This document shows positions 1 to 7,110 of a stretch of DNA of 7,401 bases, piece by piece. Both the position numbers and the translations under genes were made by a program. The stretch comes from Lysobacterales bacterium (GTDB taxonomy: Bacteria; Pseudomonadota; Gammaproteobacteria; Xanthomonadales; SZUA-36), in assembly GCA_013213875.1 (NCBI GenBank), contig JABSSV010000211.1:1-7401 (forward strand), in the 5' to 3' direction. The notes below the pieces were generated by a model. The model was not told the DNA's origin and made no database searches. It saw only the letters and a list, made by a program, of their open reading frames with translations. Every line of letters starts with the position of its first letter. The stretch's first letter is position 1.

Positions 1-517
1 ATTTCACCTCACTACTGAGATAGCTGCTGCCGCCCTGCGTCGCCACCGCTTCACCGTTCAGATAAAGTACTTTGTCGCGATAGGAAATGGTGTCACCCGG
101 CAAACCCACCACGCGCTTGATGAAATTTACGGCCGGATCCACGGGATAGCGAAAAACCACCCCATCGCCGTGTTCCGGCTCACCCAGATCAACCAGTTTC
201 TTGTTCAGAACCGGCAAACGCAGCCCGTAGGAGAATTTATTGACCACAATAAAGTCTCCGATCAACAGCGTTGGAATCATGGAACCCGATGGGATTTTAA
301 ACGGTTCAAACAGGAAGGAGCGAAACAGCAAAACCGCAAACAAAACCGGAAACAGAGAGCGGGCATACTCCACGGCCACCGGGTCATGTTCCGGATCGCC
401 ACCTTGCCGCACCCTTTGATCGCGACGTTTCTGGCGAAAGAACAGGCTGTCCAGCAGCCAGATCATTCCACTAATGGCAGTGAGGACAACCAGTATCAGG
501 GCAAAATCAAAGTTCAT
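1..517 (-). CDS. lepB: Signal peptidase I (LepB), N-terminal part, cut by window edge
   Basis: Leader peptidase removes signal peptides from exported preproteins at the outer face of the inner membrane, using a Ser/Lys dyad. 172 residues are visible; the 3' end lies beyond position 1. The sequence starts with a hydrophobic membrane segment (about residues 4-22), then a basic/polar cytoplasmic loop, then a second hydrophobic segment (about 55-66). The signature PSGSMIPTL contains the probable nucleophile Ser79, and FIKRVVGLPGD contains the probable general base Lys134. Both match the family boxes around E. coli Ser90 and Lys145. The ATG at 517 gives the usual short N-terminus; only a weak GGCGAG-like Shine-Dalgarno stands upstream. 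The gene lies 47 bp after lepA and probably shares its transcript, the normal lepA-lepB pairing. The family identification is secure; the C-terminal box with the remaining conserved residues cannot be seen here. Confidence 0.96.
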   Translation of the reverse strand, partial: MNFDFALILVVLTAISGMIWLLDSLFFRQKRRDQRVRQGGDPEHDPVAVEYARSLFPVLFAVLLFRSFLFEPFKIPSGSMIPTLLIGDFIVVNKFSYGLRLPVLNKKLVDLGEPEHGDGVVFRYPVDPAVNFIKRVVGLPGDTISYRDKVLYLNGEAVATQGGSSYLSSEVK

Positions 518-564
518 CGCTGGGCTCGCCGACGCGCTCGTCTCATCTTATTATGGCGTGCAGT

Positions 565-2364
<1,800 letters not shown>

Positions 2365-2407
2365 GAACTGTGCCTGCCCGCTCATATAAACCGGGCTAAA
2401 TGGAAGA

Positions 2408-2437
2408 AAGCCACCCGGTCCGATCACCGGGTGGCTT
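2408..2437 (-). terminator. Perfect 12-bp hairpin after mucD, terminator-like or attenuator-like
   Basis: The arms AAGCCACCCGGT and ACCGGGTGGCTT are perfect inverted repeats around a 6-nt loop. On the minus strand the stem is followed by TTTCTTCCATTT, a moderately U-rich tail; on the plus strand no T run follows. The orientation therefore suits termination of transcripts coming from mucD. However, a TATAAT lies only about 12 bp upstream of it, so the same hairpin would form the very 5' end of a lepA message. It may act as a partial terminator/attenuator or as a 5' stabilising structure. Confidence 0.75.
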
Positions 2438-2448
2438 GGGGAAGACAA

Positions 2449-2478
2449 ATTATAGCGGAAACCACCCTGCGGAGGCAG
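2449..2478 (-). promoter_or_regulatory. Probable sigma-70 promoter for lepA-lepB
   Basis: A perfect TATAAT lies at 2454-2449 on the minus strand, between the mucD stop codon and the lepA start. A weak -35 candidate, CTGCCT, is 18 bp upstream (2478-2473; 3 of 6 consensus bases). Initiation would be near 2442, giving an untranslated leader of about 78 nt that begins with the 2408-2437 hairpin. A separate housekeeping promoter here would uncouple lepA-lepB from the stress operon upstream. The -10 match is strong but the -35 is poor. Confidence 0.5.
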
Positions 2479-2491
2479 CAACCTGGGCTGG

Positions 2492-3898
2492 CTAACCGAC
2501 GTCTTCCTCGTCCGGCGTAAAGGCCAGAAATGTGGTTTGACCTCCGCGCCAGAGACGCACGGCAACGGCTCTGCCGGGTTCCAGATTCCCGGTGGCCTGC
2601 TGAAACTCCTCCACATTCGCGACCACGCGATTGTTAACACGCAGCAGAATGTCACCCGGCCGCAGTCCTGCACGGTAGGCCGCGTCGCTGGAAACCTCCG
2701 TAATCAACACACCCGTGTCCGGCGCCTCCATCTGCGCCCGGCGGGCGGCGCTAAGGTCTTCGACTGCGAGACCCAGGCCATTATCACGCTCCATGTCGGC
2801 TTCGTCCGATGCCAAAAGCACTTCCTCTTGCGGTTCAAGGGCATCGAGTATGACCTCGAAGGATCGCTGCCTGCCGTCACGGCTGACCACCACCTCCGCC
2901 CGCGTGCCGGGTGGGTTAGCGCCCACCAGCGGCGGCAGGTCATTGTGGGTCTCAACCGGACGACCGGCGAAGGAAAGAATGATATCGCCATCTTCGATAC
3001 CGGCCACCGCTGCGGCACTGTTCTCGTTGACCGTGTTGACCAGGGCACCGGTGGGACGATCCAGACTCATGGCCTCGGCCATTTCACGGGTCACCTCACC
3101 GATCTGGACACCGAGCAAACCTCGACGCACCACGCCGTTTTCTCGCAGCTGGGTCACGGTGTTCTGTACCAGCTCGGCCGGGATGGAAAAGGAGAGTCCC
3201 ACGTAGCCACCACCCGTGGTCAGAATCCAGGAGTTCACCCCCACCACCTCGCCGGCCATGTTCAGCAGGGGACCACCGGAGTTGCCACGGTTGATGGCCA
3301 CATCGGTTTGAATAAAGGGCACATAGGACTGGTTCTGATTCGAGCGACCCTTGGCACTGACAATGCCTGCGGTAACCGTCTGATCGAAGTTGAACGGAGA
3401 CCCGATCGCCATAACCCATTCACCCTGCTGCAAATCCATGGAGTCGCCAAACTCAAGGGCTGGCAGGCGTTCATCCGCACTGACCTTCAGCAGCGCGATA
3501 TCACTCTCTGGGTCCGTACCGACCAACTCCGCGATGAATTCGCGACGGTCCGCCATGCGCACCACAATTTCATCGGCGCCGTTGATAACGTGATCATTGG
3601 TCACCACGTAGCCGTCCGCATCGATGATGAAGCCAGAGCCCGCGCCCTGCCGATCCTGAGGTTGCTGCTGACGCTCGAAGTAGCGCCGAAACATTTCCGG
3701 CAGATCCTCATATTCGTCCTGAGCAATATCACCCCCGCGCACTGGATCGCCAAACTGGGTGACCCGGATATTCACTACAGCCGGCGCCGTATCCTCCACC
3801 AGCGGCGTGAAGTCCGGCAGCCCTCTGAGCTGCGCCAAGGTCGCCTGGGAAGCCACCAGGGTCGCTGTCAGCGCGATGGTTTTAAGTGTCATGTTCAT
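2492..3898 (-). CDS. mucD: Periplasmic HtrA-family serine protease MucD (DegP-like)
   Basis: Periplasmic trypsin-like protease/chaperone that degrades misfolded envelope proteins. In Pseudomonas, MucD restrains the AlgU response by removing activating signals. 468 residues: a signal peptide (about 1-22, probable cleavage after TLA before QLRG), a protease domain with catalytic triad His103 (VVTNDHVINGA), Asp133 (DPESDIALL) and Ser207 (INRGNSGGPL), then PDZ1 (about 256-350) and PDZ2 (about 372-455, with GLRPGDILL). The start at 3898 has GAGGT (3903-3907) five to six bases away; a second ATG two codons later would be less well spaced. It lies 128 bp after rseC, with its own candidate sigma-E promoter and a structured leader in that gap. 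All catalytic residues are intact. The name rests on the position between rseC/mucC and lepA as well as the family; degP-like is the safe broader call. Confidence 0.95.
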   Translation of the reverse strand: MNMTLKTIALTATLVASQATLAQLRGLPDFTPLVEDTAPAVVNIRVTQFGDPVRGGDIAQDEYEDLPEMFRRYFERQQQPQDRQGAGSGFIIDADGYVVTNDHVINGADEIVVRMADRREFIAELVGTDPESDIALLKVSADERLPALEFGDSMDLQQGEWVMAIGSPFNFDQTVTAGIVSAKGRSNQNQSYVPFIQTDVAINRGNSGGPLLNMAGEVVGVNSWILTTGGGYVGLSFSIPAELVQNTVTQLRENGVVRRGLLGVQIGEVTREMAEAMSLDRPTGALVNTVNENSAAAVAGIEDGDIILSFAGRPVETHNDLPPLVGANPPGTRAEVVVSRDGRQRSFEVILDALEPQEEVLLASDEADMERDNGLGLAVEDLSAARRAQMEAPDTGVLITEVSSDAAYRAGLRPGDILLRVNNRVVANVEEFQQATGNLEPGRAVAVRLWRGGQTTFLAFTPDEEDVG

Positions 3899-3928
3899 GT
3901 TTACCTCACTGGGTTGTTCCGGTTACGC

Positions 3929-3959
3929 GAGGGCGCATTCTCCTTGAAGAAAGCGCCTC
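3929..3959 (-). other. Predicted hairpin in the mucD 5' leader
   Basis: On the minus strand, GAGGCGC near 3959 pairs with GCGCCCTC near 3929 (one bulged C). The stem continues after one T-T mismatch with TTCT/AGAA, leaving a 6-nt loop TCAAGG. About 11 base pairs form by eye. No U tract follows, so it is not a standard terminator. It lies between the candidate mucD promoter and the mucD ribosome site and overlaps a small possible leader ORF. Confidence 0.35.
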
Positions 3960-3971
3960 GTCGGTTGCACT

Positions 3972-3998
3972 GAAGACCGTTGTCGGCAGCACAAGTTC
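3972..3998 (-). promoter_or_regulatory. Candidate sigma-E (AlgU-type) promoter for mucD
   Basis: On the minus strand, GAACTT (3998-3993, preceded by G) is followed after 16 bp by TCTTC (3976-3972). The -35 is a perfect match to the sigma-E/AlgU consensus. The -10 keeps the essential TC but lacks the final A of TCnnA. Core and spacer closely resemble the rpoE promoter at 6986-7012 (both read GGAACTTGTG, and both have CGGTC at the spacer/-10 junction). Initiation would be near 3965, about 65 nt before mucD. This would allow mucD to be expressed apart from the rpoE operon. Confidence 0.5.
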
Positions 3999-4026
3999 CG
4001 ATGGACCGGGGACTTTCCTTAGCTAC

Positions 4027-4503
4027 TTAATGGCGACCGCTAACGCCGCAATCAAGGCCAGTGTCAAGAATACGCAGTGAGCAGTGGGTGAATGTCCGGG
4101 GCAGCTGCCGATGCGTCAGCGCGAGGCTGGCGCCGCCGGCAGCGAGGCCGCCGATAGCAGCAAGCAGGTCACTCTGCCAGGCACTGGCCGGCCACCAGGC
4201 CGCTGCGCCCGTATGCGCGAGGAAGGCTCCCAGCAAACCGGCCACAAGCGGCCAGCCGTACAGGCCGACCACCAGACGCAGGTAGACCGATTCATCGATT
4301 CCGAGAATGACCGCACGGCCCGCCGCTAGCTCGTCCGGGTTGGGCACCTCAACATCACTGGGGCGCCGCCGCAGGAGCCGCCCGAACAGACCCGCGCCGC
4401 AGCCCTGACCTGCATCACAGGCGTTACAGCCGGACTGACCGCCAACGCGCACTCGGGCCCTGCCCTGATCGGTCGACAGAATGCGTGCGGACTGGCGAAT
4501 CAT
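4027..4503 (-). CDS. rseC: RseC/MucC family inner-membrane protein
   Basis: RseC/MucC proteins are small inner-membrane proteins of the sigma-E operon. E. coli RseC has been linked to the Rsx system that reduces SoxR, and its effect on sigma-E is minor. The 158-residue protein begins with a soluble segment carrying a cysteine cluster Cys26-x2-Cys29-x5-Cys35 followed by Gly, as in the family. It has two predicted membrane segments (about 75-97 and 111-130) and a short polar C-terminus. Two further cysteines (141, 151) stand in the tail, and the last dozen residues do not look like anything I recognise. The start ATG at 4503 overlaps the rseB stop as ATGA, which suggests translational coupling. 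Length, topology, motif and position all agree; MucC is the equivalent name in Pseudomonas. Confidence 0.88.
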   Translation of the reverse strand: MIRQSARILSTDQGRARVRVGGQSGCNACDAGQGCGAGLFGRLLRRRPSDVEVPNPDELAAGRAVILGIDESVYLRLVVGLYGWPLVAGLLGAFLAHTGAAAWWPASAWQSDLLAAIGGLAAGGASLALTHRQLPRTFTHCSLRILDTGLDCGVSGRH

Positions 4504-5492
4504 CGCCGCTGGCGCTGCGCCGCTTCATTGAGCATGGACTGGCCGATGCGCTTCAGCGTGGCGGGAGGGACTTCGCCCACGGTGGTGACCTGCACGTCTC
4601 CCTGCTGGCGCGACCAGGCGCTGGTCGTGCCCATGCGGCTGAGCCCCTGACGACGCCCTTGACTCTCAGTGACGGGTTCGAGATAGACCGAAACGGATAC
4701 CAGGCCGTCACTAAAGACCAGATGTTCAGCACCCGTTTGATCCAGCGCATTGGCATGGGCCCGACCGGTCAGGCTGAAACTGGGCGGCAGTCCCCGAAAG
4801 CGAATGCCCTGCTCCGAAGTCAGGGAGTCACGCGCTGAGACCGCTGCTTCTAGACTTCGGGAAACCAGCTTTTCGTCTCGCAGTTCCTGCTCCAGACGCT
4901 CAAGGTCCAGCGCATCGCCAACCCGCAACTCCGTGAACATGAGCTTGGCCAGAGGGCGCCGGTTCGTATCGAGCAATTCCCAGCGCAGAATCAATCCCGT
5001 CTCGCGCTCCAGCCATAGCTCATAGCCAAAGCGAAACCGATCGCGGGGAATGATGGAGATTTTTTGCGCGCTCAGGCCCGCCACACGATCATCACCATCC
5101 AGGCGGAAGAAATAGGCCCGTCGGGCGCGTCGCAGCGCCTGGGGAGAAATTTGCGGAAACACCGAGTCACTTAACAAGGCCGCCTCGCCGGAGGGGGTAT
5201 CGCTCACGCCCCGCGCAGCGGCCGGGCGCGTCTCCTTCACGGGCCCGGACAAGGCCACCACCCGTTCTCGCACCTCTCCGTCCTTGACCAGGTGGGTGAT
5301 GGAGAGCGTTTCCATATCCATGCCGGCGATATAGACAAAAGTGCCCTGATAGGACTGTTCTCGGCCGCTGTGGGCCATACGGTCCAGCCACTCGCTCACC
5401 GCTTTGAACTGCTCGCCCTGGGCCATGACCGGCTCCACAGCAGAAACAACAAAAAGCAGAACAACCGCCATTCTGTTGGTTAGCAACTTCAT
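4500..5492 (-). CDS. rseB: Periplasmic sigma-E regulator RseB/MucB
   Basis: RseB/MucB is a periplasmic protein with a lipoprotein-like large domain. It binds the periplasmic part of RseA/MucA and protects it from site-1 cleavage; envelope signals release it. The 330-residue protein has a signal peptide (about 1-24, cleavage likely after VMA before QGEQF). Family landmarks follow: SYQGTFVY (47-54), YELWLERETGLILRWELLD (157-175) and, in the C-terminal domain, HLVFSDGLVSVSVYLEP (257-273) and TTVGEVPPATLKRI (303-316). The start at 5492 is 8 bp after the rseA stop; the Shine-Dalgarno AGGCAGG begins within that stop codon, so translation is probably coupled. Residues about 85-108, between the LSGP and SVFP landmarks, look shorter and less conserved than the E. 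coli RseB sequence I recall. Confidence 0.93.
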   Translation of the reverse strand: MKLLTNRMAVVLLFVVSAVEPVMAQGEQFKAVSEWLDRMAHSGREQSYQGTFVYIAGMDMETLSITHLVKDGEVRERVVALSGPVKETRPAAARGVSDTPSGEAALLSDSVFPQISPQALRRARRAYFFRLDGDDRVAGLSAQKISIIPRDRFRFGYELWLERETGLILRWELLDTNRRPLAKLMFTELRVGDALDLERLEQELRDEKLVSRSLEAAVSARDSLTSEQGIRFRGLPPSFSLTGRAHANALDQTGAEHLVFSDGLVSVSVYLEPVTESQGRRQGLSRMGTTSAWSRQQGDVQVTTVGEVPPATLKRIGQSMLNEAAQRQRR

Positions 5493-5500
5493 GAGCCTGC

Positions 5501-6124
5501 CTAGCGTGTGTCCGTTTCGCTGTCCTGAGCCGCTTCCGCCGCAGGCAGTTCCTCATCACCCTCCAGCGCTGCCTCCGCAGTATCGGGCACCACAATCTGC
5601 ACCGGTACCGTCGCGATGAAAGGTGCCACGGAGACGAAACCCTGCTGACCCACCGCACCAGCGGCCTGTTTGTGCTGCATGAGGTAGCGATTGAGACGCT
5701 GCTGTTCGCTACTCATATCGGCGCTAAAACTGGCCGCCTGAGACGCTGGCGCTATTTGCAACGGATTAGGGCTGGTAAAGGGCTGTGGGGCCTCGGCCTG
5801 CTGAACCTGACCCAATTGCAGCGTCACCAGTACCGCCGCCAGCGCTACCGAGGCGGCGACCGCCATACCGCCAAAGGGGCGTAGCCAGCGGCGCTGCGGT
5901 GCAGCCTGGGGCGCGTTTTCGAGGCGCGCGGCATCGATTCGCAAACGCATCATGGCCCCGCCTTCACCCGGCTGCCGCAGGCAGTCACGAATCAAATGAT
6001 AGCGCTGCCAGGTATCGCCCAAAGCTTCATCGCCGCCGAGACGCCGCGCCACGAAACGGGCGGCATCAGGGGCCAACTCTCCGTCCATAAAGCTGGAAAG
6101 ATGTTCGCGTGTTTCCTTAGTCAT
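5501..6124 (-). CDS. rseA: Anti-sigma-E factor RseA/MucA
   Basis: Single-pass inner-membrane anti-sigma factor that holds RpoE/AlgU inactive until successive site-1 (DegS/AlgW) and site-2 (RseP/MucP) proteolysis. The 207-residue protein has the N-terminal anti-sigma domain (about 3-70: LSSFMDGEL, then WQRYHLIRDCLR). A basic stretch RRWLRP (78-83) precedes one membrane span (about 85-104). The periplasmic part includes a Gln/Pro/Ser-rich linker, a RYLMQHKQAAGAVG segment (146-159) and a long acidic Ala/Glu-rich tail (182-207). The frame is open to an ATG at 6148, but the ATG at 6124 has AGGAAC (6131-6136) at good spacing and begins at MTKETREHLS, as the family does. It lies 45 bp after rpoE and 8 bp before rseB. 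It is slightly longer than P. aeruginosa MucA (194), mainly through the acidic tail. Confidence 0.93.
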   Translation of the reverse strand: MTKETREHLSSFMDGELAPDAARFVARRLGGDEALGDTWQRYHLIRDCLRQPGEGGAMMRLRIDAARLENAPQAAPQRRWLRPFGGMAVAASVALAAVLVTLQLGQVQQAEAPQPFTSPNPLQIAPASQAASFSADMSSEQQRLNRYLMQHKQAAGAVGQQGFVSVAPFIATVPVQIVVPDTAEAALEGDEELPAAEAAQDSETDTR

Positions 6125-6169
6125 TAGCTTGTTCCTGTGCCCAATCATCCTGCTGTAACGCGATCTGCA

Positions 6170-6805
6170 TCACAAGCCATCCAGCAGGGGTTTTAGTTGT
6201 TCATCCACGGTCTCGCGTGCTCGAAAAATACGCGAGCGGACCGTTCCAATAGGACAATCCATGGTGGTGGCAATGTCCTCATAGCTCATACCGTCAATCT
6301 CGCGCAGCATGATGGCGGTACGTAGATCATCCGGCAGCGCAGCAATGGCTGCGTAAACGGTTTTTTCAATTTCCTCACGGAGCAGTTCGTTTTCCGGCGT
6401 ATCGCGCTCTTTCAGGCGACTGTCCATGTCGTATTGCTCCGCGTCAACGGCATCAATATCACTGGCCGGCGGCCGTCTCTTGCGCGCCACCAACCAGTTC
6501 TTGGCCGTGTTGATGGCAATACGGTATAGCCAGGTATAAAACGCACTATCGCCGCGAAACTTATCCAACGCCCGATAGGCTTTGATAAAGGCTTCCTGAG
6601 CCACATCCTGCGCTTCTGCCGGATCTGATACATAGCGCGTCACCAGGCTGACAATCCGATGCTGATATTTGCCAATCAACAGATCGAAAGCGCTCTTGTC
6701 ACCTTTCTGTACCCGCTCCACCCGCAAGCGATCGACCTGCGCCTCACTTTGACGCTCCTCGCCCACTGCCAGTTTGCTGTCGTCCGTACCTGCTTTGCTG
6801 TTCAT
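6170..6805 (-). CDS. rpoE: Extracytoplasmic-stress sigma factor RpoE/AlgU
   Basis: ECF sigma factor that directs RNA polymerase to envelope-stress promoters (GAACTT/TCnnA), usually including its own. The protein is 211 residues from the ATG at 6805. Region 2 (about 36-106) contains DVAQEAFIKAYRAL and GDSAFYTWLYRIAINTAKN. Region 4 (about 146-198) contains LPDDLRTAIMLREIDGMSYE and the helix-turn-helix CPIGTVRSRIFRARE. All are very close to AlgU. The ATG at 6805 has a strong AGGGGAGG (6807-6814). The frame stays open to 7051, but the sigma-E promoter at 6986-7012 lies inside that extension. Even from 6805 the N-terminus is about 18 residues longer than AlgU (193). A GTG at 6766 (GEERQSEAQ) would align better in length but has no ribosome site. 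First gene of the rpoE-rseABC operon. Confidence 0.95.
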   Translation of the reverse strand: MNSKAGTDDSKLAVGEERQSEAQVDRLRVERVQKGDKSAFDLLIGKYQHRIVSLVTRYVSDPAEAQDVAQEAFIKAYRALDKFRGDSAFYTWLYRIAINTAKNWLVARKRRPPASDIDAVDAEQYDMDSRLKERDTPENELLREEIEKTVYAAIAALPDDLRTAIMLREIDGMSYEDIATTMDCPIGTVRSRIFRARETVDEQLKPLLDGL

Positions 6806-6806
6806 G

Positions 6807-6814
6807 CCTCCCCT
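6807..6814 (-). promoter_or_regulatory. Strong Shine-Dalgarno that sets the rpoE start
   Basis: AGGGGAGG lies just before the ATG at 6805. It is the only strong ribosome site among the in-frame starts (ATG 7051, ATG 6883, ATG 6805, GTG 6766). The distance to the ATG is short (1-4 nt, depending on which bases pair). Confidence 0.65.
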
Positions 6815-6911
6815 GCACTCAGCGGCGTCCAGACCTTGACGGGCCACGGCGCTCACAGCCTTGCCACCATTTGGTTTGAGCATAGCATGCGTTGTCTGAC
6901 TCCCTGCCTGA

Positions 6912-6929
6912 ATCTTGTTATCGCAAGAT
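6912..6929 (-). other. Small hairpin in the rpoE 5' leader
   Basis: ATCTTG and CAAGAT form a perfect 6-bp inverted repeat around a 6-nt loop. A second short stem, CCCG-TAT-CGGG, lies at 6947-6957. Both fall in the predicted rpoE leader of about 175 nt. Short stems like these are common by chance; no function is claimed. Confidence 0.25.
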
Positions 6930-6985
6930 GACCTGAAAGCATGTACCCCGTATCGGGTGCCTGCAACGGCCTCTGTCTTGCCTGC

Positions 6986-7012
6986 TCTGACCGGTGTTGC
7001 GGACACAAGTTC
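6986..7012 (-). promoter_or_regulatory. Sigma-E (AlgU-type) autoregulatory promoter of rpoE
   Basis: On the minus strand, GAACTT (7012-7007, preceded by G, giving the full GGAACTT) is followed by a 16-bp spacer and TCAGA (6990-6986). This matches the sigma-E/AlgU consensus GAACTT-N16/17-TCnnA. Initiation would be near 6980, giving an rpoE leader of about 175 nt. Autoregulation of this operon by its own sigma factor is established in E. coli and P. aeruginosa; here it is inferred from the motif. Confidence 0.8.
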
Positions 7013-7069
7013 CACATTCAGAGAAGTTTCTTTACCTGCCAGCCGGGCCATGCAGAAAGCGCGACAGAG

Positions 7070-7078
7070 TGCGATAAT
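7070..7078 (+). promoter_or_regulatory. Possible extended -10 promoter of the ALDH gene
   Basis: TGCGATAAT on the plus strand is an extended -10 (TGn followed by GATAAT, 5 of 6 bases of TATAAT). It starts 41 bp before the ALDH ATG. No convincing -35 is seen at 16-18 bp upstream (around 7050-7056), which an extended -10 can partly offset. Initiation would be near 7085, leaving a short leader. It points away from the rpoE promoter, with about 57 bp between that -35 and this element. Confidence 0.4.
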
Positions 7079-7110
7079 GATGCGTTTTTTACGCTAACCG
7101 GACGAACAGC

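Larger units (their letters stand above)
6806..7110. other. Divergent intergenic region between rpoE and the ALDH gene
   Basis: About 305 bp without a supported gene. It holds the rpoE Shine-Dalgarno, two small stems, the sigma-E promoter and the possible ALDH -10. The rpoE frame remains open through most of it (to 7051), but nothing there resembles a conserved protein. No tRNA, repeat array or mobile-element end was seen. Confidence 0.7.

Noticed and set aside
518..564. CATAAT-like -10 before lepB
   Set aside because: No -35 at acceptable spacing; the short gap fits cotranscription with lepA.
2365..2673. N-terminal extension of lepA to an ATG at 2673
   Set aside because: It would overlap mucD and run through the hairpin, and the standard LepA N-terminus starts exactly at 2364 with a usable ribosome site and a 599-residue product.
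2537..3973. 478-codon open frame on the plus strand opposite mucD
   Set aside because: It lies fully opposite a complete HtrA protease with intact catalytic motifs. The translation is His/Gly/Arg-rich with no recognisable domain, as expected for the antisense of a GC-rich gene.
6125..6148. Upstream ATG at 6148 for rseA
   Set aside because: No usable Shine-Dalgarno; the ATG at 6124 has AGGAAC at good spacing and matches the family N-terminus.
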